DNA of 64,000 nucleotides, taken from Streptomyces niveus. GTDB lineage: Bacteria > Actinomycetota > Actinomycetes > Streptomycetales > Streptomycetaceae. Below, piece after piece: positions 9,373 through 17,677 of the stretch. The position numbers were made by a program, and so were the translations under genes. The stretch spans positions 2,108,001-2,172,000 of the forward strand of contig NZ_CP018047.1 in NCBI RefSeq assembly GCF_002009175.1, read 5' to 3'. Within the stretch, counting starts at the first letter, position 1. Every line of letters starts with the position of its first letter. The notes below the pieces were generated by a model. That model made no database searches and had not been told where the DNA came from. It was given only the letters and a program-made list of their open reading frames with translations.

Positions 9373-10233
9373 TTACGCGGCGACGCGGGGCGGGCGTTGG
9401 CAGTGGGGGCAGAAGTAGCTCGACCTGTTCATCCAGGGGCGGCGGCGGATGGGGGTGCCGCAGCGGCGGCACGGTTCGTCCTCGCGGCCGTACGCGTCCA
9501 GCGACCGGTCGAAGTAGCCGGATTCACCGTTCACGTTGACGTAGAGGCTGTCGAAGCTGGTGCCACCGACCGCCAGCGCGGCGTTCATCACGTCGCGCAC
9601 GTGGCCGAGCAGTTCGACCGAGCGGGGGCGGGGCAGCGAGGCCGTCGGCCGCTCGTAGTGGAGCTTGGCGCGCCACAGCGCCTCGTCCGCGTAGATGTTG
9701 CCGACGCCACTGATGAGGGACTGGTCGAGCAGCGCGCGCTTGACCGTCGTACGGCGCAGCCGCAGCGCCGTGTGAAAGGCGGCGTCGTCGAACGCCGGGT
9801 CCAGCGGGTCGCGCGCGATGTGGGCGATGACGTCGGGCAGCCCGTCAGGGGTGTTCTCGTGCAGCGAGAGCCCGCCGAAGGTGCGCTGGTCGACGAAGCG
9901 GAGTTCGGTGCCGAGATCGTCGTCGAAGCGGATTCGGATCCGCAGGTGCTTCTCGTCCGGGGCGGTTTCCGGCTGTACGAGGAGCTGGCCGCTCATACCG
10001 AGGTGCCCGAGGATCGAGGCGTCGGTGTCGGCGAGCGGCAGCCAGAGGTACTTGCCGCGGCGTCGGGCGACGCCGAACCGGTGCCCCTTGAGGCGGGCGG
10101 CGAAGTCCTCGCCGCCGGCGAGGTGGCGCCGTACGGCGCGGGGGTGCAGCACCTGGGTCTCGGCCACCGTCCGTCCCGCGACCCAGCGTTCGAGTCCGCG
10201 CCGTACGACTTCGACCTCGGGCAGCTCGGGCAC
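9373..10233 (-). CDS. mutM: Formamidopyrimidine-DNA glycosylase (Fpg/MutM)
   Basis: A base-excision repair enzyme of 286 residues that removes 8-oxoguanine and ring-opened purines and cuts the abasic site. The start [15 protein letters not shown] supplies catalytic Pro2 and Glu3. The C-terminal zinc finger is [13 protein letters not shown] then FCPHC, with all four cysteines, and the helix-two-turn-helix region includes [16 protein letters not shown]. It is the last gene of the leftward yceD-rpmF-rnc-mutM group, 170 bp after rnc with a hairpin between, so its expression may be partly independent. Confidence 0.96.
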   Translation of the reverse strand: MPELPEVEVVRRGLERWVAGRTVAETQVLHPRAVRRHLAGGEDFAARLKGHRFGVARRRGKYLWLPLADTDASILGHLGMSGQLLVQPETAPDEKHLRIRIRFDDDLGTELRFVDQRTFGGLSLHENTPDGLPDVIAHIARDPLDPAFDDAAFHTALRLRRTTVKRALLDQSLISGVGNIYADEALWRAKLHYERPTASLPRPRSVELLGHVRDVMNAALAVGGTSFDSLYVNVNGESGYFDRSLDAYGREDEPCRRCGTPIRRRPWMNRSSYFCPHCQRPPRVAA

Positions 10234-10343
10234 GGTGCTCCTTCAGGGGGCGGCGGGTTCAGTTGCTTCGAGGGCCAACTGGGCGAACACGGGGCGGGAG
10301 TTGGGGAGAGAGCGGAGGGAGAGTCGGCGGCGCGGGCACGAGC

Positions 10344-10378
10344 TGCGCCCCTCGTGCCGTATCGACACAAGGGGCGCA
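10344..10378 (-). terminator. Hairpin downstream of rnc
   Basis: 13-base arms (10344-10356 and 10366-10378) match with one G-T type mismatch around a 9-base loop. Placed between the rnc stop codon and mutM, it may attenuate read-through into mutM. Confidence 0.55.
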
Positions 10379-10403
10379 CCTGGAAGGAACGGAACAGAAG
10401 AGA

Positions 10404-11294
10404 TCAGGACTTGGCCACGTCGGCGGATTCCGAAGCCGCCACCACCGAAGAGGTGTCGGTGGCCTCTTCGACGTCGCCCTCGACCTCGTCCGCGGACCTG
10501 GTCCCGGACTTGGACTCGGACTTTGTCTCGGCCTCGACGGCCGCCTTCGCCGCGGCGGCCCGTTCGTCCGCGTCCGCGCGGATGGACCGCCACGCGGTCT
10601 CCGCCGCCTGCTGTTCCGCTTCCTTCTTGCTGCGGCCGGTGCCGGTGCCGTACGAGACACCACCGACGCGGGCGGCAGCGGTGAAGGTCTTCTCGTGATC
10701 CGGGCCGGTCTCCGTGACGAGATACTCGGGTACGCCGAGACTCTCCGCCGCGGTCAGCTCCTGCAGACTGGTCTTCCAGTCCAGACCGGCACCGAGGTTG
10801 GAGGACTTCTCGATGAGCGGGTCGAAGAGCCGGTGCACCAGCTCGGACGCCGCGTCGAGGCCCTGATCGAGATAGACCGCGCCGATCACCGCTTCAAGGG
10901 TGTCGGCGAGGATGGACGCCTTGTCCCGGCCTCCCGTGCCCTCTTCACCACGGCCGAGCCGGATGAAGGAGCCGAGTTCGAGGCCGCGCCCCACTTGTGC
11001 CAGCGCACGCGAATTGACCACCGCGGCCCGCAACTTGGCCAGTTGGCCTTCGGGCAGGTCGGGGTGGATGCGATACAGCGTGTCGGTGACCACCAGTCCG
11101 AGCACCGAATCCCCGAGGAATTCGAGCCGTTCGTTGGTGGGCAGACCGCCGTTCTCGTACGCGAACGAGCGATGGGTCAGCGCACGCACCAGAAGGGCGG
11201 ACTCCAGCTGATAGCCGAGCCGCCCTTCCAGAAGCGTGTGGGACGAGGCTGTGCTGACGTTGTCTGCCTTCTTGGCACTGGACAGTTCAGACAT
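10404..11294 (-). CDS. rnc: Ribonuclease III
   Basis: Double-strand-specific endoribonuclease of 296 residues that processes rRNA precursors and structured mRNAs. In Streptomyces the homologue (AbsB) affects antibiotic production. The RNase III signature [14 protein letters not shown] and the second acidic cluster ([15 protein letters not shown]) are present, followed by a dsRNA-binding domain ([19 protein letters not shown] to [16 protein letters not shown]). An acidic, Ala/Ser-rich tail of about 60 residues extends past the dsRBD. The ATG at 11294 has GAGAGGC upstream; longer frames run into rpmF. Confidence 0.96.
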   Translation of the reverse strand: MSELSSAKKADNVSTASSHTLLEGRLGYQLESALLVRALTHRSFAYENGGLPTNERLEFLGDSVLGLVVTDTLYRIHPDLPEGQLAKLRAAVVNSRALAQVGRGLELGSFIRLGRGEEGTGGRDKASILADTLEAVIGAVYLDQGLDAASELVHRLFDPLIEKSSNLGAGLDWKTSLQELTAAESLGVPEYLVTETGPDHEKTFTAAARVGGVSYGTGTGRSKKEAEQQAAETAWRSIRADADERAAAAKAAVEAETKSESKSGTRSADEVEGDVEEATDTSSVVAASESADVAKS

Positions 11295-11313
11295 CGAGCC
11301 TCTCACCAGCCGC

Positions 11314-11487
11314 TCAGACCTCGAGGACCTGGCGCTTGTTGTAGGTGCCGCAGCTCGGGCACGCGATGTGCTGGAGCTTCGGCTCCTGGCAACGCTCACA
11401 CGAAACCAGGGTGGGGACCGCAGCCTTCCACTGCGACCGGCGGTGGCGCGTGTTGCTGCGCGACATCTTCCGCTTCGGAACAGCCAC
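11314..11487 (-). CDS. rpmF: 50S ribosomal protein L32, zinc-binding form
   Basis: A 57-residue protein starting with a GTG-encoded [20 protein letters not shown]. Four cysteines in CERCQ and CPSCG make a zinc ribbon. This is the cysteine-containing L32; streptomycetes often keep a zinc-free paralogue under Zur control elsewhere. It starts two bases after the yceD stop and is 19 bases from rnc, so it is translated from one message with both. Confidence 0.97.
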   Translation of the reverse strand: MAVPKRKMSRSNTRHRRSQWKAAVPTLVSCERCQEPKLQHIACPSCGTYNKRQVLEV

Positions 11488-11489
11488 GG

Positions 11490-12098
11490 CTACTTCTCCT
11501 GCTTCTCGTCGGCGCCGTCGTCGGCGCCGCCCATGTTGTCCTTCTCGCCGTCCTTGATGGTTTCGGCGAGTCCCTGCAGTGACGCCCACCGGATGTCGAC
11601 GGCGTCGTGGTGATGGTCCGGGTTCTCGTCCAGCCTGATTCCGCATTCGGAACACAGGCCGGCACAGGTCTCCCGGCACACCGGCTGCATCGGCAGTGCG
11701 AGCACCACCGCATCGCGCAGCACGGGTTCGAGGTCGAACAGTCCGTCCTCGATGTAGAGCCTGTCCTCGTCGTCCTCGGCGTCGTCGGCCGGTTCCACCT
11801 GCTTGCTGCGGCCCCGGTCGTCGGCGTCAGGGTACGAGAACATCTCCTGGAAGTCCGCTGCCACGTCCTGGCGCACCGGCTCCAGACACCTTACGCACTC
11901 CCCCTCGGCGGTCGCACGGGCGGTGCCGGTGACGAGCACACCTTCCATGACCGATTCGAGGCGGATCTTGAGCTCCACCGGTGCGCCCTCCGGCACTCCG
12001 ATGACTCCGTCGATGCCGAAGTCCTTGGGCGCCGCCGCGGAGCGGGTCAGCCGCTTGAGCGCACCAGGACGCCGACCCAGCTCGTGCGTGTCGAACAC
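11490..12098 (-). CDS. DUF177/YceD family protein
   Basis: A protein of 202 residues as called, of the YceD family that is almost always linked to rpmF and is thought to act in 23S rRNA or ribosome metabolism. The family core [12 protein letters not shown] and the downstream [20 protein letters not shown] cysteine cluster are visible. The GTG at 12098 is a formal start only. Upstream codons in the same frame (LNARLDHRDPL, to about 12131) look coding and resemble the family N-terminus, yet no ATG, GTG or TTG occurs there. Translation may begin at a rare codon such as CTG at 12131. Confidence 0.88.
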   Translation of the reverse strand: MFDTHELGRRPGALKRLTRSAAAPKDFGIDGVIGVPEGAPVELKIRLESVMEGVLVTGTARATAEGECVRCLEPVRQDVAADFQEMFSYPDADDRGRSKQVEPADDAEDDEDRLYIEDGLFDLEPVLRDAVVLALPMQPVCRETCAGLCSECGIRLDENPDHHHDAVDIRWASLQGLAETIKDGEKDNMGGADDGADEKQEK

Positions 12099-12222
12099 GA
12101 GGGGGTCGCGGTGGTCGAGGCGGGCGTTCAGGGCTGTTCCAACTTTCGGATCGTGGAGTGGGCCGCCATGTCGCGTACGAGGCGGGCGGCCGGATCGCGG
12201 GCATCACGCGACCGAAGAACCA

Positions 12223-12251
12223 GGATACTTGACCGGCCGCCGTTGGCCCAA
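12223..12251 (-). promoter_or_regulatory. Possible promoter of the yceD-rpmF-rnc group
   Basis: On the minus strand TTGGGC (12251-12246) and TATCCT (12228-12223) are separated by 17 bases, a fair match to a vegetative streptomycete promoter. It would start transcription about 100 bases before yceD. Assigned by eye only. Confidence 0.35.
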
Positions 12252-12301
12252 TCCGGCCGCATACGGGGCACCCGGCGGCGATACGGTGCGGAGCGCGGGG
12301 C

Positions 12302-13495
12302 TCAGCGCCCCTGCTCGTACCGCCGGAGCTGTTCGAGGTCGATCATGCTGGTGTCGAACAGGCTGGTCTCGTCGAGCGCGCCCTGCGGGTCCTGGGCCTG
12401 CTGCTGATGCGGCTGCTGCTGGCCCTGGGCGTCGGGGTGCTGCTGCCAGCCCTGCGCCGCCTGGTCGTAGTTCTGCCCGTAGCCCTGGCTGTAGTTCGGG
12501 TCGTAGGCGGCCGGGTCGTAGACCGGCTGCTGGGACTGCTGGTACGCGTACGGGTCCTGCTGCTGGTAGGCGTACGCGTCCTGCTGCTGGTAACCGCCGT
12601 AGGAGGGGTCCGCGTACTGCTGCGCGGCGGCGGGGTCGGCGTACTGCTGCGGGGACTGCGCCTGGGCCGGGATCGGGGCCTGGACCGGCTGCTCCGGGAC
12701 CTGCTGCGGGGACTGCGGCTCCATCGGCCGGTGCGCGGGCGCCCCGGCTCCCTGGAGCGGCGGCTCCCCCGACAGTTCGGCGAGGCCGGACAGGTAGTCC
12801 GCGTCGCTCATGTGCCCCTGCCGCCCCGCCGCGTCCTGTTCCGCCATGTGCAGGCCCAGGTCGTCGGTGGCGACCCGGCCGTGCAGCTTCTGCCGGCCGC
12901 GGCCGACCGCGTCGAGGGTCTTGGAGAGGACGGCCTCGAAGGCGCCGAGCTTGGCGTCCACGTAGTCGTCCGCGCGGCGGATCAGGGTGTCGGGGTCGGC
13001 GCTGTACTCGGGGGCGTCCTCGTCGGCGCGCCCCTGCTCGTCGAGCCCCGGGCCGCGGCCGAGCAGCTTCTCGCGGCCACGGTCGACGGAGCCGATGGTC
13101 TTGTTGAGGACGACCTCGAAGTTCGCGAGCTTGGAGTCCACGTAGTCGTCGGCCTCGGCGCGGATCTCCTCGGCGTCCCTGCGGGCCTCGGCGAGGATGC
13201 GGTCCGCCTCTTCCTGCGCGGTGCGGGCGATCACGGTGTCGGAGATCAGCGTGGACCGCTCCGTGTGGGCCGCCGCTACGATCCGCTCCGCCTCCTGGCG
13301 GGCCTGCTCGGAGAGCTGCTCGTGGCCGCCGAGGAGCTCCTGCGCCTGGGCGAGCGAGCCGGGCAGGGCCTCGCGTACCTCTTCGAGCAGCGAGAGCAGT
13401 TCGCCGCGGTTGACCACGCAGGAGGCCGACATGGGCATGGAACGGGCGTTCCCCACCGCGTCGACGATCTCGTCGAGCTTCTTCTGCACGTCCAC
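12302..13495 (-). CDS. DivIVA-like cell-division coiled-coil protein (SepIVA-like by position)
   Basis: A 397-residue protein starting MDVQKKLDEIVDAVGNARSM. Residues about 35-240 are mostly charged helix with two near-repeats, ADDYVDSKLANFEVVLNKT and ADDYVDAKLGAFEAVLSKT. The C-terminal third is Gln/Tyr/Pro-rich, with repeats of the QQDAYAYQQQDPYAYQQ type, and ends in LEQLRRYEQGR. Such proteins are often labelled cell-division initiation proteins. Its place directly upstream of yceD matches mycobacterial SepIVA, a septation factor, from memory. Role in Streptomyces is inferred. The low-complexity tail may drive assembly. Confidence 0.75.
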   Translation of the reverse strand: MDVQKKLDEIVDAVGNARSMPMSASCVVNRGELLSLLEEVREALPGSLAQAQELLGGHEQLSEQARQEAERIVAAAHTERSTLISDTVIARTAQEEADRILAEARRDAEEIRAEADDYVDSKLANFEVVLNKTIGSVDRGREKLLGRGPGLDEQGRADEDAPEYSADPDTLIRRADDYVDAKLGAFEAVLSKTLDAVGRGRQKLHGRVATDDLGLHMAEQDAAGRQGHMSDADYLSGLAELSGEPPLQGAGAPAHRPMEPQSPQQVPEQPVQAPIPAQAQSPQQYADPAAAQQYADPSYGGYQQQDAYAYQQQDPYAYQQSQQPVYDPAAYDPNYSQGYGQNYDQAAQGWQQHPDAQGQQQPHQQQAQDPQGALDETSLFDTSMIDLEQLRRYEQGR

Positions 13496-13630
13496 CGTGT
13501 GCTCGCCACTCTCTACAGCCGGGTTGGAGACGGACGCAACGACTGTACGGCCAGTCGGTGCGCGCCCGACACCAGGTGACGGTCCGTCAGTTCGAGGGCG
13601 GGTCCACCGCCCCGTGCCGCGCCCCGTCCG

Positions 13631-14140
13631 TCACCGCTCCCCAAGGCGCTCGGTCAGTGCCTCGTGCACGAGCGGAGGCAGCAGATGGGAGACATCTCCG
13701 CCCCAGGTCGCCACCTCTTTGACCAGCGAGGAGGAGAGGAAGCTGTAAATGGGATTGGTCGGCACGAAGAGGGTCTCGACGCCGGAGAGGCCGTTGTTCA
13801 TCTGGGCCATCTGCAACTCGTAGTCGAAGTCACTGACCGCCCGCAGGCCCTTCACGATGGCCGGGATGTCGCGCTGTTTACAGAAGTCGACGAGAAGGCC
13901 GTGGAAGGACTCCACCTCGACGTTGCCGAACTCGGCGGTGACGCGGCGGATCAGATCGATCCGCTCGTCGACCGTGAACAGCCCCTTCTTGGACTGGTTG
14001 ATCATCACGGCGACATGGACGACGTCGTACAGCTTGGAGGCACGGCCAATGATGTCGAGGTGACCATTGGTGATGGGGTCGAAGGACCCCGGACAGACGG
14101 CGCGGCGCAACTGAATTCCCTCGCTCTCCGGTCCGGTCAT
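13631..14140 (-). CDS. coaD: Phosphopantetheine adenylyltransferase
   Basis: Penultimate enzyme of coenzyme A synthesis, transferring AMP from ATP to 4'-phosphopantetheine. The 169-residue protein has the nucleotidyltransferase motifs [16 protein letters not shown] and, toward the C-terminus, [34 protein letters not shown] is typical of CoaD. The ATG at 14140 overlaps the rsmD stop codon (ATGA), showing translational coupling. Confidence 0.96.
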   Translation of the reverse strand: MTGPESEGIQLRRAVCPGSFDPITNGHLDIIGRASKLYDVVHVAVMINQSKKGLFTVDERIDLIRRVTAEFGNVEVESFHGLLVDFCKQRDIPAIVKGLRAVSDFDYELQMAQMNNGLSGVETLFVPTNPIYSFLSSSLVKEVATWGGDVSHLLPPLVHEALTERLGER

Positions 14141-14718
14141 CGGGCGTCTTCGGGTGCGGCGGCGCGACCGTACCAAAGGGTTCCCTCGCCGTAGCGGCGT
14201 GCCCGCAACGGCTCGAAGCCCCTCGGCCAGGTGAACTCCCCACCTCTGGTGCTTCGCTCCACGGTGGCGACGGCTTCGTCATTGAGCCAGCCCCCCGAAC
14301 GGAGTGTGAGCAGGATCTCGCGAAGATCGTCATCGGTGACGGCGTACGGCGGGTCGAGAAAGACGATGTCGTACGGGGCCTCGGGGGCCGGTCCTGTCAC
14401 GATCTGTTCGGCTTTGCCCGTACGGACCTCGGCACCCGGCAGTCCGAGGGCGCGGACGTTGTCCCGGACGGTGCGGGCCGCCCTGCCGTCCGCCTCCACA
14501 AGGAGGGTGTGCGCGGCGCCCCGGGAGAGGGCTTCCAGGCCGACGGCGCCGGAGCCGGCGTACAGATCGGCGACGCGCAGCCCTTCGAGGGTGCCGAGCA
14601 GCGCCTCCCAGGTGGAGAAGAGACCTTCGCGCGCTCGGTCGGAGGTGGGGCGGGTGCCGTTGCCCGGGGGGACGGCGAGACGGCGCCCGCCGGCGGCGCC
14701 GGCGATCACGCGGGTCAT
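14137..14718 (-). CDS. rsmD: 16S rRNA (guanine966-N2)-methyltransferase RsmD
   Basis: A 193-residue SAM-dependent methyltransferase that modifies G966 of 16S rRNA. The N-terminus [19 protein letters not shown]-binding [20 protein letters not shown] and catalytic DPPYA (in [10 protein letters not shown]) are present, as is the family [13 protein letters not shown]. It overlaps coaD by four bases, an arrangement common across bacteria. Confidence 0.95.
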   Translation of the reverse strand: MTRVIAGAAGGRRLAVPPGNGTRPTSDRAREGLFSTWEALLGTLEGLRVADLYAGSGAVGLEALSRGAAHTLLVEADGRAARTVRDNVRALGLPGAEVRTGKAEQIVTGPAPEAPYDIVFLDPPYAVTDDDLREILLTLRSGGWLNDEAVATVERSTRGGEFTWPRGFEPLRARRYGEGTLWYGRAAAPEDAR

Positions 14719-14828
14719 GGGTGTCGGATCCTCGGTTCGTGGGGTGCGCGGATTGCGGGACGGCTCGGTGCACGTGGACCGCCGGGGGCGGTGCGTGCGC
14801 CGTCACCCACGATATGGCGTCGCTCCCG

Positions 14829-14873
14829 CAGCGGCCCGCCGGGAGGCGTACAAGAGCCCCCGCCGGGCCGCTG
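14829..14873 (-). terminator. Hairpin downstream of recG
   Basis: CAGCGGCCCG (14829-14838) pairs with CGGGCCGCTG (14864-14873), and the pairing extends inward after one mismatch. It lies between recG and rsmD on the leftward path. Confidence 0.5.
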
Positions 14874-14893
14874 AGCGGCGCTGTGAGGGCCGT

Positions 14894-17089
14894 TCAGCCC
14901 TTGTCGAGATACTGCTCCCGCTCCGTGTCCAGCAGGGCGTCCAGTGCCGTACGCAGCTCCGGGAGGGCGTCGAGCTCCGGGTCCGCGGCGACGACGGCCA
15001 CCGCCTCCTCCCTCGCCGCGGCGATGACCTCCTCGTCCTCGATGACCGCGAGCATCCGCAGCGAGGAGCGGACGCCGGACTGGGCCTGGCCGAGGACATC
15101 GCCCTCGCGGCGCTGTTCGAGGTCGATACGGGAGAGCTCGAAACCGTCGAGGGTCGAGGCGACCGCGCCGAGACGGGCCCGCGCGGGGCTCGCCTCCGGC
15201 ATCTCCGAGACCAGCAGGCACAGGCCCGGGGCGGAGCCCCGGCCCACCCGCCCGCGCAACTGGTGCAGCTGCGACACGCCGAACCGGTCCGCGTCCATGA
15301 TCACCATCGCCGTGGCGTTGGGGACGTTGACACCGACCTCGATGACGGTGGTCGCGACCAGGACGTCCACGTCGCCCGCGGCGAAGCGGCGCATCACGTC
15401 GTCCTTGTCGTCGGGCTGCATGCGGCCGTGCAGCACCTCGACACGAAGGCCCGCCAGCGGCCCGGCGGCGAGCTGCTTCGCGATCTCCAGCACGGCCAGC
15501 GGCGGACGTTTGTCCCCGTCGGCCTCGGCGGCCTTCGCCGCGGCCTTCTTCTTCGGCTCGGCCTCGCCGTCACCGATCCGGGGGCAGACGACGTACGCCT
15601 GGTGCCCCTTGCCGACCTCCTCGCGCACCCGTTCCCAGGCGCGCGCCAGGAAGTGCGGCTTGTCCTGGGCCGGTACGACATGAGTGGCGATCGGGGAGCG
15701 CCCGGCGGGCAGTTGGTCCAGGACGGACGTCTCCAGGTCGCCGAAGACGGTCATGGCGACCGTACGGGGAATGGGTGTCGCCGTCATGACCAGCAGATGC
15801 GGCGGCTGCTTGCCCTTGGAGCGCAGCGCGTCGCGCTGCTCGACCCCGAAGCGGTGCTGCTCGTCCACGACGACCAGACCAAGATCGTGGAACCGCACCT
15901 TGTCCTCGATCAGCGCGTGCGTGCCGATCACGATCCCGGCCTCGCCGGTGACCAGGTCGAGCAGCGCGTGCCGACGCGCCGCCGCGCCCATGGAGCCGGT
16001 GAGCAGCACCACCTTGGTGGCGGTCTCGGCGCCGCCGAGCATGCCTCCCTCGGCCAGCTGCCCCATCATCTCGGTGATCGAGCGGTGGTGCTGCTGGGCG
16101 AGCACCTCGGTCGGCGCGAGCATCGCGGCCTGACCGCCCGCGTCCACCACCGTGAGCATCGCGCGCAACGCCACCATCGTCTTGCCGGAGCCGACCTCGC
16201 CCTGAAGGAGGCGGTGCATCGGATGCTCGGTCGCCAGACCGTCGAAGATCTCGCGTGTGACCTTCAACTGGCCGTCGGTGAGGGTGAAGGGCAGCTTGGC
16301 GTCGAAGGCGTCGAGCAGGCCCCCCGTCACCGGTCGCCGTGCCATCGCGGGGAGTTGGGCGTCCGCGTGCCGACGCCGGGCGAGGGCGACCTGGAGCACG
16401 AACGCCTCATCCCACTTGAGGCGGTCCCTGGCCGCCGCGACATCGGCCTTGGTGTCGGGCCGGTGGACCTTCATCAGCGCCTCGGGCAGCGGTACGAAGC
16501 CTCTGCCCTCGCGCAGGGAGGGCGGCAGTGGGTCGACCGCCTCGGTGGCCCTCGGCAGTACGGCGTCGACCGCCTTGGTGATCTTCCAGGACTCCAGGCC
16601 CTTGCAGGCCGGGTAGATCGGGATCAGCTTGCCCGCGAAGGCGTCCACGGCCTCGTCGCCGCTGTCCGTACCGAGCGGCACATAGGTGGGATGGGCGAGC
16701 TGGAGCTTCCGGTTGAACATCGAGACCTTGCCCGCGAACATGCCCCGGCTGCCGGGCAACAGGTCCTTGTGGGGCTTGTGGATCCCCCGGCCGAAGAAGA
16801 CCAGTTGGAGCCGGCCGCTGCCGTCGGTGAGGGTGATCTCCAGCCGTTGGCCCCGGCCGCCGTTGAACTTCAGGACGCGTGAGTCGGCGACCTGGGCGAC
16901 GACCGTCACGTCCTCGTCCAGCGGGAGGTCGGCGAGGCGGGTGAGCTGGCCCCGCTCCTCGTACCGCCTCGGGTAGTGGTGCAGCAGATCACCGACCGTG
17001 TGCAGATCGAGCTGCTCGGCCATCACCTTCGCGGTGGCGGGGCCGAGCGTCTTCTTGAGTGATTCATCCAGCGCGGACACGCGATCCAT
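14894..17089 (-). CDS. recG: ATP-dependent DNA helicase RecG
   Basis: A 731-residue superfamily 2 helicase that remodels stalled forks and branched DNA. The wedge/OB domain comes first (YEERGQLTRLADL, VKSR-like VADSRVLKFNGG), then Walker A LQGEVGSGKT, the DExH variant VVDEQHRFGVEQR, VMTATPIPRT, and motif VI QLRGRVGRG. A lysine- and acid-rich insertion (EAEPKKKAAAKAAEADGDK) lies between the helicase motifs. The ATG at 17089 gives the family-like start MDRVSALDESLKK. Confidence 0.96.
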   Translation of the reverse strand: MDRVSALDESLKKTLGPATAKVMAEQLDLHTVGDLLHHYPRRYEERGQLTRLADLPLDEDVTVVAQVADSRVLKFNGGRGQRLEITLTDGSGRLQLVFFGRGIHKPHKDLLPGSRGMFAGKVSMFNRKLQLAHPTYVPLGTDSGDEAVDAFAGKLIPIYPACKGLESWKITKAVDAVLPRATEAVDPLPPSLREGRGFVPLPEALMKVHRPDTKADVAAARDRLKWDEAFVLQVALARRRHADAQLPAMARRPVTGGLLDAFDAKLPFTLTDGQLKVTREIFDGLATEHPMHRLLQGEVGSGKTMVALRAMLTVVDAGGQAAMLAPTEVLAQQHHRSITEMMGQLAEGGMLGGAETATKVVLLTGSMGAAARRHALLDLVTGEAGIVIGTHALIEDKVRFHDLGLVVVDEQHRFGVEQRDALRSKGKQPPHLLVMTATPIPRTVAMTVFGDLETSVLDQLPAGRSPIATHVVPAQDKPHFLARAWERVREEVGKGHQAYVVCPRIGDGEAEPKKKAAAKAAEADGDKRPPLAVLEIAKQLAAGPLAGLRVEVLHGRMQPDDKDDVMRRFAAGDVDVLVATTVIEVGVNVPNATAMVIMDADRFGVSQLHQLRGRVGRGSAPGLCLLVSEMPEASPARARLGAVASTLDGFELSRIDLEQRREGDVLGQAQSGVRSSLRMLAVIEDEEVIAAAREEAVAVVAADPELDALPELRTALDALLDTEREQYLDKG

Positions 17090-17187
17090 TGCACACCACA
17101 TCACTGACATCCGTCGCGCACCTGTGGACAACCCCAGGTCGCGGGCGGGTCAGGGGTGCTGCGGGATCGGCGCGGCGCGGGGCCGGT

Positions 17188-17523
17188 TCAGCGGTTTGTC
17201 GCACGGACCTCGGTGACGGCGGTGAGCAGTACGGCGGAGTCCTCCAGGGCCTCCAGGCCGTGCCTTTCGTGCGGAACGGGGCCCACCTGTCCGGCGATCA
17301 TGTCCTGGTCGCCGGACTTCTTCGTCACCCGTACCCGGCCGTGCAGCACCTGGAGGCTGGCCGCCGGGGGCGCGTTGTGCTCGTCGAGGGACGAGCCGGA
17401 GGTCAGCGCGATGACCGTCTGCCGCAGTGGACCGTCGTGGAGGAAGAGGTGCGCGCTCCGGCCGTGGGCGCTGGCGCGCGCGTCGTCGAGCTGATGGCGG
17501 GCGAGTGCGGTCAGGTCGTCCAT
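17188..17523 (-). CDS. Small cupin-domain protein, function unknown
   Basis: A 111-residue protein with one cupin beta-barrel: DEHNAPPAASLQVLHGRVRV forms the first motif and PHERHGLEALEDSAVLLTAV the second. Candidate metal ligands are the His residues of DEHN and PHERHG. Single-domain cupins of this size are often sensors or small enzymes; no substrate can be assigned. The ATG at 17523 has GAGAGGC upstream. It sits between the FakA-like gene and recG, same strand. Confidence 0.78.
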   Translation of the reverse strand: MDDLTALARHQLDDARASAHGRSAHLFLHDGPLRQTVIALTSGSSLDEHNAPPAASLQVLHGRVRVTKKSGDQDMIAGQVGPVPHERHGLEALEDSAVLLTAVTEVRATNR

Positions 17524-17627
17524 CGGTGGGCCTCTCACCTCGGGCGGTGCGCGCGTCTGTCATGGAGCGCCTACCCACCATCGTCACAGGTACCGCGCCC
17601 CGTGCAAGCCGTGGCCACTACGTGGCG

Positions 17628-17664
17628 ACGTGTACGTGCCGCGTACACGTGGCCGCGTGTACGT
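17628..17664. repeat. Three-copy CGTGTACG-type inverted/direct repeat
   Basis: ACGTGTACG (17628-17636) is inverted at 17642-17650, and a further GTGTACGTG copy follows at about 17656-17664. The first pair makes a 9-bp hairpin just after the FakA-like gene and may terminate it. The third copy allows an alternative pairing. Confidence 0.5.
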
Positions 17665-17677
17665 GTTGGCCGCGTGC

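Noticed and set aside
9397..10698. 433-codon plus-strand frame opposite mutM
   Set aside because: Antisense shadow; mutM with catalytic Pro2/Glu3 and zinc finger lies on the minus strand.
14231..16882. 883-codon plus-strand open frame opposite rsmD/recG
   Set aside because: Shadow of recG with His/Arg/Leu-rich low-quality sequence and no ribosome site.
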